NCBI GenBank assembly: GCA_964493425.1
Contig: CAZBMW010000027.1
Location: forward strand, 1-29,476
Direction of reading: 5' to 3'
Length of the DNA stretch: 29,476 bases
DNA from: CAYLMG01 sp964493425
GTDB lineage: Bacteria > Planctomycetota > Phycisphaerae > Sedimentisphaerales > Anaerobacaceae
Position 1 is the stretch's first letter; each line of letters starts with the position of its first letter. Shown here in pieces: positions 6,067 through 15,420 of this stretch. The notes beneath the pieces were generated by a model that saw only the letters and a program-made list of their open reading frames with translations, was not told the origin of the DNA and searched no databases. The translations under genes and the position numbers were made by a program.

Positions 6067-8508
6067 ATGAAAAGGATGATTATTTTTGTTCTGGCAATTA
6101 TGGTTATTCAGGGTGTATCAGGAGCAGAGCAGGTTACTAAAAATTATATATTTATACCCAGCCAAAGTACACTGCGCCAGACGGGAGGATATGCGGGAAT
6201 TGATGAGCTTTTTACTATTGAAGGTTATTTCGATGTGACTGTCGATTTTGATGCCAACGCAGCACAGTTCGATTATGTAGATGCAATCGCAACTGATGAC
6301 AGCAATTATGGGCCTCACGATATCAACGAAGTATTTCAGATGACACAGCTTGTCAGTACCGAGGTTAACGAGTTCTCAATCAGCTTCGAAGATACTAATC
6401 CTTCTATGGGAGGAATTGAGATAAACTTACTTATGACTTTTCAGGGAGGCCAAGTTCACCTGACGGGAACAAGGCAGTGGCCGTCAGTACCGGATTCTTT
6501 TCAATATGATATCGATGCGGTTGCACAGGATACAGGAGTAAATTGTATTTACGTTGATGATGATGCGAACGGTCTAAATAACGGCTCAAGCTGGGCAGAT
6601 GCATACAATCACCTGCAAGATGCACTTACTATTGCCGGTTACTGCAATAAACCTGTTGAGGTTCACGTAGCGCAGGGAGTATATGAACCTGACAGTAATT
6701 CTATTTATCCTGATGGAACAGGCGACAGAGAGGTGAGCTTTAATTTGATAAATGGTGTTACTGTTAAAGGCGGCTACGCCGGTTTCGGTGAGCCTGAGCC
6801 GGGTGCCAGAGATTTTGAAATGTATGAAACAATTCTGAGCGGTGATTTGGATGGTAATGATGTAGAGCTTAGTGACCCTTGCGATTTATCGGATGAGCCG
6901 ACACGGGCGGAAAACAGCATTCATGTGGTATCTACGGTGGGAACAGATAATAGCGCAGTGCTTGATGGATTTATCGTTACCGGGGGGAATGCTAACGGTG
7001 AAAGTCTCCCGCGCTATTGGGGTGGGGGTGTCTATAACGAAAACCTGCCGGATGTAGACTTTGGGTGCACAGAACAGGGGCCAACAATTATAAACTGTAA
7101 AATTATAAGAAACTTTGCAGCAGGAGAGGGTGGAGGTATGTATAACCGGTATAGTTGTAAGCCGCAATTGATTGATTGTGAGTTTGCTTTGAATGTGAGT
7201 CGTTGGGGTGGAGGTGCGATTAAAAACGATACAAGTCACCCGGACATTGTTAACTGTACTTTCCGAAATAATATTATCGCCTCTTTATCTGAACTTTATC
7301 CTAGTGGCGGAGCGATAGATAATGAGGAAAGCAGCCCGTTATGTACAAGTTGTCTGTTTATCGCGAACGAGGCAAATTATGGAGGAGCTGTGGGTAACTG
7401 GATATGTGATTGTGATCCGGTATTTGTTAACTGCAATTTTTATGGCAATACTGCACAACATGGTGGTGTTTTATGGGTATCTAATGACTATGGGACAAGT
7501 CATATACAATTTATTAACAGCACACTGGCGGGAAATTTCGCTAATAACGGCAGTGCAATATCGTGTACACAAGGTTACTTCAAACAACAACTTCCAAGTT
7601 ATGTAGATGTGAATAACTGTATATTCTGGAATAGTGGTGATGAAATTAATAATGAAGATGGTTCTAGTATTTCCATAACTTACAGTGATATCGAGGGCTG
7701 CGGGGGCAGCGGTGCAGGCTGGGATACCACAATAGGTATAGATGGTGGAGGCAATATTGATGTTGACCCATTATTTGCGGATCCCTGTAATGGAGATTAT
7801 CGTTTGCAATCGCAGGCTGGCAGGTGGGATGCGAATAGTCAAAGCTGGGTGACAGATACGAATACGAGTGAGTGTATCGATGCGGGTGACCCTAACTCGG
7901 ACTGGACGGCGGAATTGTGGCCTCACGGTGAGCGAATAAATATGGGAGCTTACGGCGGAACGCCGCAGGCAAGTATGTCACTGTCAGACCTCGGCAATAT
8001 AGCTGATCTGGATGATGACGGCGATGTGGACTACAACGATTTGATGCTTTTCACCGGTAAATGGCCCATCGAGCAGGTTCTTCTGGCTGAGGACCTCGAT
8101 AGAAACGGAAAAGTTGATTTTGAAGATTATGTCATATTTGCCAATGAATGGTTTAACGAGTATATTGGCGAGCCGGGAATGACGTATGAAATAACGAAAT
8201 GTGGAGGGGGGATTTTCGTGGGGAATTTAGACCAGACAAGGTTTACTGTCACTGTCGAAGGTAACTATATTCATTTTGAAGATGTGATGGTTGCCAATTG
8301 CTGTCCAACAGAATTGTGGCTTGAAATGTATGTTAACGACGATGAAATTATTATATACGAAAAAGAGTTTGCTGAGTTTCCCTGTACCTGCATATGTGAT
8401 AATCCTGTCGATGCGGTGCTTGGGCCGTTCAAGCCGGGGACATATACTCTTGAGGTTTATGAGGATTGGGGCGGCTTTATTGGGAGCATGATAGTGGTTA
8501 TAGAGTAA
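6067..8508 (+). CDS. Secreted right-handed beta-helix protein with dockerin-like repeat
   Basis: An 813-residue exported protein. The signal peptide is residues 1-19 (MKRMIIFVLAIMVIQGVSG). A beta-sandwich-like region is followed at about residue 158 by CIYVDDDANGLNNGSSWADA, the usual entry of Pel/polymorphic-membrane-protein-like beta-helices. Residues 190-620 form the helix, with ladders such as GGGVYNE, GGGMYNR, GGAIDNE and GGAVGN. It closes with ECIDAGDPNSDW and GAYGGTPQ. At 645-705 comes a dockerin-like pair of calcium loops (ADLDDDGDVDYNDLMLF and EDLDRNGKVDFEDYVIF), and the last 100 residues form another small domain. Such proteins sit on the cell surface and often bind or cut polysaccharides; no catalytic residue is evident. 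The ribosome site is AAAGGAG just before the ATG. Confidence 0.85.
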   Translation: MKRMIIFVLAIMVIQGVSGAEQVTKNYIFIPSQSTLRQTGGYAGIDELFTIEGYFDVTVDFDANAAQFDYVDAIATDDSNYGPHDINEVFQMTQLVSTEVNEFSISFEDTNPSMGGIEINLLMTFQGGQVHLTGTRQWPSVPDSFQYDIDAVAQDTGVNCIYVDDDANGLNNGSSWADAYNHLQDALTIAGYCNKPVEVHVAQGVYEPDSNSIYPDGTGDREVSFNLINGVTVKGGYAGFGEPEPGARDFEMYETILSGDLDGNDVELSDPCDLSDEPTRAENSIHVVSTVGTDNSAVLDGFIVTGGNANGESLPRYWGGGVYNENLPDVDFGCTEQGPTIINCKIIRNFAAGEGGGMYNRYSCKPQLIDCEFALNVSRWGGGAIKNDTSHPDIVNCTFRNNIIASLSELYPSGGAIDNEESSPLCTSCLFIANEANYGGAVGNWICDCDPVFVNCNFYGNTAQHGGVLWVSNDYGTSHIQFINSTLAGNFANNGSAISCTQGYFKQQLPSYVDVNNCIFWNSGDEINNEDGSSISITYSDIEGCGGSGAGWDTTIGIDGGGNIDVDPLFADPCNGDYRLQSQAGRWDANSQSWVTDTNTSECIDAGDPNSDWTAELWPHGERINMGAYGGTPQASMSLSDLGNIADLDDDGDVDYNDLMLFTGKWPIEQVLLAEDLDRNGKVDFEDYVIFANEWFNEYIGEPGMTYEITKCGGGIFVGNLDQTRFTVTVEGNYIHFEDVMVANCCPTELWLEMYVNDDEIIIYEKEFAEFPCTCICDNPVDAVLGPFKPGTYTLEVYEDWGGFIGSMIVVIE

Positions 8509-8545
8509 TCTAATTGTGATTCTTGATACCAGATTTGAAAAAAAA

Positions 8546-8572
8546 GACGCCTGTTTTTCAGGCGTCTTTTTT
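8546..8572. terminator. Bidirectional terminator between the beta-helix gene and gdhA
   Basis: GACGCCTG (8546-8553) and CAGGCGTC (8559-8566) form a perfect stem with a five-T loop. It is flanked by A-runs on the left and T-runs on the right, so it can end both convergent transcripts. Confidence 0.9.
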
Positions 8573-8587
8573 GTAAAGCAATATTTT

Positions 8588-9931
8588 TTATACTAATCCC
8601 TGAGCCATCATAGCGTTTGCTACCTTGACGAATCCTGCGATGTTTGCACCAGCGACGAAGTTCCCGGCCCTGCCGTACATCTCTGCGGCGAGCTTGCTGT
8701 TGCTGTAGATTGTTTTCATAATCTTTTTCAGCTCTGCGTCAGCTCTTTTGAAAGGCCAGGCGGTGCGCTGATTGTTCTGTGCCATCTCCAGGCCTGAAAC
8801 GGCGACGCCGCCGGCGTTTGCGGCTTTGCCGGGCAGGAAGATAACTTTGTTTTTAAGAAAGACATCTACCGCCCCCGGCGTGCAGGGCATATTGGCACCT
8901 TCGCCGGATGCTATACAGCCGTTTTTGACCAGTTGATTTGCAGCTTCTTCGTCAAGCTCGTTTTGTGTTGCACAAGGCAGTGCAATATCACATTTGATAC
9001 CCCAGACGCCGCGACAGCCCTCGATGTATTTGGCATTTTTGTGGGTTGAAACGTATTCCTTGATTCTCTTTCTTTCGATTTCTTTCAATTGTTTTATGGT
9101 GTCGAGCTTTATGCCGTCTGCGTCGTAAATAAAGCCGTTCGAGTCGCTCATAGCGACGACGTTTCCGCCGAGCTGCTGAATTTTCTCGGTGGCGTAAATA
9201 GCGACATTGCCGGAGCCTGAAACGACGGCGGTTGTGCCGTCGATGCTTTTACCGACATCTTTGAGTGCTTCTTCGATTATGTAAACAAGGCCGTAACCGG
9301 TGGCTTCTGTTCTTACGAGTGAGCCGCCCCAGTCGAGCCCTTTACCTGTAAGAACGCCGGTGAACTCGTTGCGTATTCTTTTGTACTGGCCGAACATAAA
9401 ACCAATCTCTCGAGCGCCGACTCCGATGTCACCTGCAGGCACGTCGGTGTCGGGGCCGATATGCCGGCTCAGCTCGGTGATGAAGCTTTGACAGAATTTC
9501 ATTACCTCATTATCGGATTTTCCTTTTGGGTCGAAATCGGAGCCGCCTTTACCGCCGCCCATCATCAAGCCTGTAAGTGAGTTTTTGAAAATCTGCTCGA
9601 AGCCGAGAAATTTAATGATGCTTATATTGACACTTGGATGGAATCGCAGACCACCTTTGTAAGGGCCAAGAGCGCTGTTGAATTCGATTCTGAATCCTCT
9701 GTTTACCTGGGATTGCCCCTGGTCGTTCTGCCAGGGTACTCTGAAAATTAGCTGTCTTTCGGGCTCAACAACACGCTCAAGTATGCTTGCCTCTATATAT
9801 TCGGGATGCTTTTCGAGAACCGGTCCGAGAGAGTCAAGGACCTCTTTTACAGCCTGGTGAAATTCAGGCTCACCTGGATTGCGCTGCAGAACCCTTTCAT
9901 AAACCTGCTGAATTATGCTATTGGTTGGCAT
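8588..9931 (-). CDS. gdhA: Glutamate dehydrogenase (NADP-type)
   Basis: The enzyme makes glutamate from 2-oxoglutarate and ammonium, linking carbon and nitrogen metabolism in the cytosol. From the ATG at 9931 it has 447 residues, the usual size of the hexameric NADP-dependent type. The family core is clear: FRVPWQNDQGQ, GPYKGGLRFHPSVN, the catalytic-lysine segment MMGGGKGGSDFDPKGKSDNE, and GPDTDVPAGDIGVGAREIGFM. The Rossmann fold is marked by VVSGSGNVAIYATEK. GGAG lies nine bases before this ATG; the frame runs 30 residues further upstream, but that part does not fit the family. A divergent LysR regulator sits 188 bases away and is a likely controller. Coenzyme specificity is inferred from length and similarity. 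Confidence 0.95.
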   Translation of the reverse strand: MPTNSIIQQVYERVLQRNPGEPEFHQAVKEVLDSLGPVLEKHPEYIEASILERVVEPERQLIFRVPWQNDQGQSQVNRGFRIEFNSALGPYKGGLRFHPSVNISIIKFLGFEQIFKNSLTGLMMGGGKGGSDFDPKGKSDNEVMKFCQSFITELSRHIGPDTDVPAGDIGVGAREIGFMFGQYKRIRNEFTGVLTGKGLDWGGSLVRTEATGYGLVYIIEEALKDVGKSIDGTTAVVSGSGNVAIYATEKIQQLGGNVVAMSDSNGFIYDADGIKLDTIKQLKEIERKRIKEYVSTHKNAKYIEGCRGVWGIKCDIALPCATQNELDEEAANQLVKNGCIASGEGANMPCTPGAVDVFLKNKVIFLPGKAANAGGVAVSGLEMAQNNQRTAWPFKRADAELKKIMKTIYSNSKLAAEMYGRAGNFVAGANIAGFVKVANAMMAQGLV

Positions 9932-10006
9932 ATTTACAGTCTCCAAAAAAAAATAGTTTTTAACTTTCCTTTTTCTTAACTTATTATTAGAATAAGCCGG
10001 ACTAAT

Positions 10007-10108
10007 ATTATAGATTGCCAAGTATATTGCTTAAATTCGCTTTGAATGGGGTATGCTACAGTATTTAGTCGGATTATAATAGTTTTAAAAAATGATAATA
10101 ACTATAAT
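10007..10108. promoter_or_regulatory. Divergent gdhA/lysR control region
   Basis: For gdhA a reverse-strand TATAAT lies at 10007-10012. For the LysR gene a TATAAT lies at 10075-10080. Between them ATTC-N5-GAAT (10035-10047) is a candidate LysR-type half-site pair. An inverted repeat, ATAATAGTT (10076-10084) and AACTATAAT (10100-10108), with eight of nine positions matching, overlaps the lysR promoter and could serve autorepression. The assignments are by position and symmetry only. Confidence 0.4.
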
Positions 10109-10119
10109 GAGGGCTTATA

Positions 10120-11001
10120 ATGCATATCGAAACGTTAAAGATATTCTGTGACCTTGCGGAGCAGCTTAGTTTCTCAAAAACAGCGGAGAAAAATTTTCTA
10201 AGTCAGTCGGCAATTTCTCAGCAGCTTGCCCAATTAGAACTTAACCACAACTGTCAGCTTATTAACCGCAAAAAAAGGCCGATTGAGCTTACAAAAGAGG
10301 GGCAGTTACTCTACAGGGCCTCAAGGGATATAATCGACAGATACGAGCAGCTAAAAAGCGAGATAAATACGCTCAAATCATCCGGCGAAAGCAGGATTAA
10401 CGTGGCGGCAATTTACAGCATTGGTATGCATACATTGCCGGAATATGTGAAAAAATTTATGGTAAAGTATCCGAAGGTAAATGTTCATATCGAATACTTC
10501 AATGCAGCCAAGATTTATGAGCTTGTCTTAGCGGGTAATATTGATGTTGGCTTGGTAGCCGTACCGAAACGAGACAAGAGACTGGATGTTTATGATTTTG
10601 AGGATGAGCCTCTGGTTCTGGTTTGCAGCCCCAAGCATCCTTTTGCCAGGGAATCAGAGATTGATGTTCACAAGATTCAGTTCGAAACCTTTATCGCTTT
10701 TGAAGCCGATGTTCCCACGCGTTCCTGGATAGACAGCATTCTTCAGCGTTATGGAATTGTTGTCCGGCCGGTAATGGAATTTGATAATATTGAGACTATC
10801 AAAAGGGCGGTGGAAATAAATTCCGGAATAAGCATATTGCCTGAAACTGCATTGATACAGGAGGTTAAGAGCGGGACATTAAAAGGATTGCCTTTTTCCA
10901 ACGAACATTTCACAAGGCCTACAGGTATAATTGTGCGTAAAAATTCACTTAAGAGCCAGGCTGCGAGGTATTTAATCGAGCTTTTAAGAAAAAACCGATG
11001 A
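10120..11001 (+). CDS. LysR-family transcriptional regulator
   Basis: A 293-residue regulator with the standard LysR plan. The N-terminal winged helix-turn-helix is MHIETLKIFCDLAEQLSFSK followed by TAEKNFLSQSAISQQLAQLE and a linker helix. The C-terminal part is a periplasmic-binding-protein-like effector domain (from about residue 90: SRINVAAIYSIGMHTLPEYV). It is divergent from gdhA, the arrangement in which LysR proteins usually control the neighbour, so glutamate/ammonium metabolism is a reasonable target, though unproven. The ribosome site GAGGG precedes the ATG. The stop is followed at once by a hairpin that precedes the HAD gene. Confidence 0.92.
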   Translation: MHIETLKIFCDLAEQLSFSKTAEKNFLSQSAISQQLAQLELNHNCQLINRKKRPIELTKEGQLLYRASRDIIDRYEQLKSEINTLKSSGESRINVAAIYSIGMHTLPEYVKKFMVKYPKVNVHIEYFNAAKIYELVLAGNIDVGLVAVPKRDKRLDVYDFEDEPLVLVCSPKHPFARESEIDVHKIQFETFIAFEADVPTRSWIDSILQRYGIVVRPVMEFDNIETIKRAVEINSGISILPETALIQEVKSGTLKGLPFSNEHFTRPTGIIVRKNSLKSQAARYLIELLRKNR

Positions 11002-11002
11002 G

Positions 11003-11019
11003 CTCTGCTGCGAGCAGAG
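11003..11019 (+). promoter_or_regulatory. Hairpin enclosing the ribosome site of the HAD gene
   Basis: CTCTGCT (11003-11009) pairs with AGCAGAG (11013-11019) around a GCG loop. The right arm contains the start of the AGAGGGG ribosome site for the ATG at 11027. The hairpin begins one base after the lysR stop, so ribosomes ending lysR translation would melt it; translational coupling is the simplest reading. Confidence 0.5.
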
Positions 11020-11026
11020 GGGATGA

Positions 11027-11614
11027 ATGTCATTCAAGGCTGTAATATTTGATCTGGACGGCACGATAACCGAGCCGTTCTTTGACTTTGATGCCATTCG
11101 TCTTGAGATGGGCTTAGCCAAAGATGCCGGGCCGGTCTGGGAAGCAATGGCAAAGATGCCTGCGGAACAGCGAAGCCGGGCTGAAAAGATATTAAGTTTC
11201 CATGAACAAAGGGCGGTAGAGGAATCAAAACTCAATCCGGGTGCTGTGCAAACACTGCAGGCTCTTCGTCAGGCGGGGCTCGGCATCGGGATATTGACGC
11301 GTAATACAAGGGCTAATGCCTTTGCGGTTGCCGAGAAACACGGCCTGAAATTCGACGTTGTGGTGGGAAGAGAACAAGGCCCTGTTAAGCCGGATGAATT
11401 CGGTGTGAAAAAGATATGTGAGCATTTCGCAATTGAGCCCAAAGATAGTATGGTTGTGGGTGACTATCTTTTTGATATAATGTGCGCTAAAGCCGCAGGT
11501 TCTTTTGCTGTTTTGCTGAATAACCACGAAAAAGCGAAGGAATTTGCTATGTATGCTGATTTTGTAATTGACAGACTTGAACAGGTGCTTGAGATTGTTC
11601 AGAATGAAAAGTGA
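11027..11614 (+). CDS. HAD-superfamily hydrolase (phosphoglycolate-phosphatase-like)
   Basis: A 195-residue haloacid-dehalogenase-fold enzyme. Motif I is IFDLDGT with the nucleophilic Asp and the general acid Asp; motif II is the Thr of GILTRNTR; motif III is the Lys of GPVKPDE; motif IV is GDYLFDI. A small helical cap lies between motifs I and II (about residues 18-80). The family removes phosphate from small metabolites, often 2-phosphoglycolate or a sugar phosphate; the substrate cannot be told. It follows lysR by 25 bases with a hairpin-held ribosome site, so it is likely translated together with lysR. Confidence 0.88.
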   Translation: MSFKAVIFDLDGTITEPFFDFDAIRLEMGLAKDAGPVWEAMAKMPAEQRSRAEKILSFHEQRAVEESKLNPGAVQTLQALRQAGLGIGILTRNTRANAFAVAEKHGLKFDVVVGREQGPVKPDEFGVKKICEHFAIEPKDSMVVGDYLFDIMCAKAAGSFAVLLNNHEKAKEFAMYADFVIDRLEQVLEIVQNEK

Positions 11615-11644
11615 TGTTTATGTCAAGGGAAAAGGGTGGTAGTG

Positions 11645-14617
11645 ATGCTTAGAAAGACAGAAAAGCGAATCGTTGTTATTTTTTTGATGATGTTTATAGG
11701 CTGTTTTTTTGTGGCCTGTACGCAGGCTGAAACCGAGTTAAAAAAAGAGCAGGGCGACAAGATAACGGCGCCGCCGGAATCGATTGTTGAAAAGTATGAC
11801 CTCGATGCGTTTTATAAAAAGTATCTTGATGCCAACGGCATCGCAATTACAAGCTCTGAGAAGGTTGCTGATGAGGCGTTGTACGAGGTAAGGTACTTAA
11901 TTAGCAAAGCGCTTGCGCATCGGCCTGATATATGGCAGTCGATGGCTGAAGGCGGCACGCGCATAACTATCATAGGTGCAAAAGAAGAGGTTTCGCAGAT
12001 ACCGGAGTACTATATAGAGGATAAGGAGAGGGCGGCGTATCAAAACAGGCGAGTGCGAGGTTATGGTGGTCCAAAATTGACAAGCTGCGGTGAGGAAAAC
12101 CTTCTTAACTATCCCGGCGACAGATATACCGGTGAAAATATATTCCTTCACGAGTTTGCTCACTGTATCGATAATCACCAGCGCAGAATTGACCGGGATT
12201 TTCGAAGGAAACTCAGCAGGCTTTACAGAGACGCAAGGAAAAGAGGGCTGTGGGAAAATACTTATGCGGGCAGCAACGCGGCGGAATACTGGGCGGAAGG
12301 AGTGCAGGACTGGTGGGATTGCAATAAGGAGGGTAGAGGAGGAAAGGTGGACGGTATTCATAACCACGTCAATACCAGAGAGGAACTTCAGGCGTACGAC
12401 CCGAACCTTGCGGCACTTATAGAAGAGACACTCGGAAAAGACGAGTGGCGATATTCGAGATATATCGACAGAAATAAGGAATACGTGGAAGAGCAAAAAA
12501 GTGAGTATGAAATCGAAGAAATACCCGAAGGCAAGGTCATAGCTGTCCCGAAGTCCATAATAGAAAAGTACGAGCTTGACCCGAATTTCTATGCGAAGAT
12601 GATAAGTTGCGGCGGGCTACCGATAATGGGCTCGAAGAACCTCGAAGACAGGGCACTGTTGCGTGCGAATGAAATAGCGAATCATCTTCTTGCGGGCAGA
12701 GAGGATATTCGGCGAATGATGATAAGGGATGATGTCCGGCTGACTATCATTGCTGCTGAGGAACAGACTACCGATGTCCCTGAGTATTATGAGCCTGACC
12801 CTGTAAGAAGAGCATATACAAATGAGAGAGCGAGGGGTTTCGGCGGAAGGATGACGAGCTTCGGCGAGGAGAATCTGCTTTGCCTGCCGATTGACCGCTA
12901 TGACGATGAGAATATTATGGTGCACGAGTTTGGCGGCCATTGCGTTGACAGGACATTGAGGTCAATGGACAGGGACTTTGGCAGAAAGCTGAGACGGCTT
13001 TATAGTGATGCGAAAAAGAGAGGGTTGTATAAGGATACTTACGCCGGCTCGAACGTGGCTGAATACTGGGCTGAGGGTGTTCAGTCGTATTTTGACTGTA
13101 ATCGTCAGAACAACTGGAACCATAATTATGTCAACACGCGAGAGGAGCTTTACGAATATGACCCCAATCTTGCTAAATTGGTAGCAGAAACTTTCCGGCT
13201 TAGCGAGCAGCAGGACTGGCGGTATAAGCCGATGGCAAAGCAGCCTGCGGTGACAAAGCCGCCGGCGAAATTAAAGGCAAATAAGTTCTATACGAAGTAT
13301 GTTGACTGCAGGAGCCTTCCGATACTCGGCTCAGAAAAGGCATCGGACGAGGCGATGCTGAGAGCGAATGAGATAATCAGGAGTATGTTTGCATACAGGC
13401 ACGATATATTAAAGGCGATGATAGATTCCAGCCTTTGGGTCGTGATTCTCGCTGCAGATGAGAAAGTCCCTGAGCTTCGCAATACAACTCTGATATTCAA
13501 CCCTGCAAAGGAGGGTGAGGATGTGCTTGTCAGGGAATTTGCAAAAGATATCGTTACTATAGTTGCGTCGCGTCCGGCCGACCCGAATTTTGAAAAGGCC
13601 AGTTCTCGCAGTAAACAGCAGTATGAGCTGTACGGAGTTGTGAGAGTCGATGAGCGATTCAAAAAGCGGCTCGAAGAGCTTTATAAAAAGGCTATGGACA
13701 AGGAATTGTGGAAGGGTACGCCGGCGGCTGAGAATGCGACAGAATATTTTGCAGAAGGAGTGCAGAGCTGGTTCGATTGTAATGGAAAAGTTACCGATGA
13801 AAAAGGCGAGACGGTAAATACAAGGGATGAGTTGAAAAAATACGACCCTGAGCTGGCGGAATTTATTGCCGATACCTTCAAGCATACGCAGCGAGAAGGC
13901 TTTGACTGGCGATGTCCGGTAGGCGGCACTGTAAAAAAAAACTTAGCATCTGATTATCTGCAGCGACTGAGTGCCGAAACGAGACAGCTTGAGAGCTATC
14001 AGTGCAAAATAGACTATTTATTTGAGCAGCCGTTATTCGAATCGAAAAGCCTGCGTAAGGGCAAGCTGTATTATCAAAAGCGAAAGGACAAATCTCTTCT
14101 GAGGATAAACTTCGAAACGCTAAAGGAGGATGATGGAGCGCCGCAGGATTATAAAGACGAATATATATTTGACGGCAGATGGCTGACGCATATCGATTAT
14201 CAAACCGAGCAGGTCAAACGTTACGAGCAGGCCGAGGAAGGTGAGCAGATAGACGCATTCGAGCTTGTAAGGCAAAGCTTTCCGATTATCGGCTTTACAA
14301 AAGTCGAAGAGCTTGAAAAGGATTTCGAGATAAAATTTGTCGGGCAGAAATCAACCAAGGCAGGTGGCTTTGTTCAGCTTAACCTGAAGCCGAAACCTGA
14401 ATCGCAATACGCCGAAGATTACGTCTCGATTGATTTCTGGATTGATATACAGATAGATTTGCCGTCCAAAATAGCAGCAGTAAATACCGAGAAGGATTTA
14501 TATACGATAGAGTTTGTCAAGGCGGTAATAAATAAAACGATAGACAAAGTGATTTTCGAGTATAAAATACCTGAGGGTTTTACAGTCGAGATAAATAAAC
14601 TGGGTGATGAGAAGTAA
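11645..14617 (+). CDS. Lipoprotein with three metallopeptidase-like repeats and a DUF1571-like C-terminus
   Basis: A 990-residue exported protein. The N-terminus has a signal peptide ending in FVAC, a plausible lipobox with Cys at 25. Three units of about 240 residues follow, each with FYxKY...I.GSEK, EENLL, the zinc-site region, LWKGTYAGSNxAEYWAEGVQxWxDCN and NTREELxxYDPxLA. In unit 1 the site is HEFAHCID (H169, E170, H173) with downstream Glu in AEYWAEG, a zincin pattern. In unit 2 it is HEFGGH, one residue too long. In unit 3 it is REFAK, with both His gone. Residues from about 765 resemble DUF1571 (LolA-like fold). The start is the ATG at 11645 after GGTGG; a GTG at 11636 is in frame. The substrate is unknown. 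Confidence 0.75.
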   Translation: MLRKTEKRIVVIFLMMFIGCFFVACTQAETELKKEQGDKITAPPESIVEKYDLDAFYKKYLDANGIAITSSEKVADEALYEVRYLISKALAHRPDIWQSMAEGGTRITIIGAKEEVSQIPEYYIEDKERAAYQNRRVRGYGGPKLTSCGEENLLNYPGDRYTGENIFLHEFAHCIDNHQRRIDRDFRRKLSRLYRDARKRGLWENTYAGSNAAEYWAEGVQDWWDCNKEGRGGKVDGIHNHVNTREELQAYDPNLAALIEETLGKDEWRYSRYIDRNKEYVEEQKSEYEIEEIPEGKVIAVPKSIIEKYELDPNFYAKMISCGGLPIMGSKNLEDRALLRANEIANHLLAGREDIRRMMIRDDVRLTIIAAEEQTTDVPEYYEPDPVRRAYTNERARGFGGRMTSFGEENLLCLPIDRYDDENIMVHEFGGHCVDRTLRSMDRDFGRKLRRLYSDAKKRGLYKDTYAGSNVAEYWAEGVQSYFDCNRQNNWNHNYVNTREELYEYDPNLAKLVAETFRLSEQQDWRYKPMAKQPAVTKPPAKLKANKFYTKYVDCRSLPILGSEKASDEAMLRANEIIRSMFAYRHDILKAMIDSSLWVVILAADEKVPELRNTTLIFNPAKEGEDVLVREFAKDIVTIVASRPADPNFEKASSRSKQQYELYGVVRVDERFKKRLEELYKKAMDKELWKGTPAAENATEYFAEGVQSWFDCNGKVTDEKGETVNTRDELKKYDPELAEFIADTFKHTQREGFDWRCPVGGTVKKNLASDYLQRLSAETRQLESYQCKIDYLFEQPLFESKSLRKGKLYYQKRKDKSLLRINFETLKEDDGAPQDYKDEYIFDGRWLTHIDYQTEQVKRYEQAEEGEQIDAFELVRQSFPIIGFTKVEELEKDFEIKFVGQKSTKAGGFVQLNLKPKPESQYAEDYVSIDFWIDIQIDLPSKIAAVNTEKDLYTIEFVKAVINKTIDKVIFEYKIPEGFTVEINKLGDEK

Positions 14618-14685
14618 AGAAAGGTCAATTCAGTTAGTCGCGTAATAACCGCAATAAAGATTATCGAATGTTAAGGAGAAAAGTT

Positions 14686-15351
14686 ATGAGGTCAAGATGG
14701 TTTTTGTTTGCAGGTTTGTTATTGGCTGTTGTTGTTATTTGCTCGGCTTTAGCCTCCGAGGAGCAGATGCAGGAACAGGCCAAAGCTATAAAGCTGCCGA
14801 AGCCGCAGATGACAGGCGGCATGCCTTTGATGGAGGCTCTGTTGGCAAGACAGACTCGGCGTGAATACAGCAGTAAGAAGTTGTCTGAGCAGGTGCTTTC
14901 GAATCTGCTCTGGGCGGCGTTCGGTATAAATCGTCAGGATTCGGGAAAGCGGACTGCACCGTCCGCGATGAATATGCAGGAAATAGATGTTTACGTTGCC
15001 ACTGCAGACGGTTTGTATCTTTACGATGCGAAGGAAAACGCATTGAAGCCAATTCTTTCAGAAGATATCCGTGCGGCGACGGGGCCTCAGCCTTTTGTGA
15101 AGGATGCGCCGCTGAACCTCGTCTTTGTCGCGGATTTCTCGAGGATGCGCGGCTCAGAGGAGAATAAGGTATTTTATTCGGCGACAGATACTGGTTTTAT
15201 CAGCCAGAACGTTTACCTTTTTTGTGCGTCGGAAGGATTGGCGACCGTTGTTCGCGGATATGTCGAGAGGGATACGCTTGCGAAAGTAATGAAGCTGCGG
15301 GACGACCAGAAGATAATCCTGGCACAAACTGTGGGCTATCCAAAAAATTAG
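14686..15351 (+). CDS. Exported SagB/ThcOx-like nitroreductase-family protein
   Basis: A 221-residue protein with a signal peptide (MRSRWFLFAGLLLAVVVICS ending in ALAS). It is then a single nitroreductase-fold domain: ALLARQTRREYSSKKLSEQVLSNLLWAAFGINR (FMN-phosphate and dimer region), KRTAPSAMNMQEIDVYVA, and near the C-terminus SQNVYLFCASEGLATVV. The order and the RTAPSA motif match SagB-type FMN oxidoreductases. Export is unusual for an FMN enzyme but is seen in this subfamily. AAGGAG (14673-14678) fixes the ATG at 14686, although an upstream in-frame ATG at 14668 exists. It stands between the metallopeptidase-like lipoprotein and the pectin enzyme in the same direction; a shared function is not evident. 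Confidence 0.8.
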   Translation: MRSRWFLFAGLLLAVVVICSALASEEQMQEQAKAIKLPKPQMTGGMPLMEALLARQTRREYSSKKLSEQVLSNLLWAAFGINRQDSGKRTAPSAMNMQEIDVYVATADGLYLYDAKENALKPILSEDIRAATGPQPFVKDAPLNLVFVADFSRMRGSEENKVFYSATDTGFISQNVYLFCASEGLATVVRGYVERDTLAKVMKLRDDQKIILAQTVGYPKN

Positions 15352-15420
15352 TCCGTAGTAAAACAAAAAATAGTGGTTTTTATGTGCGAGACTGTTTGGG
15401 TGTCGTTGGGGGAGAAAAGA

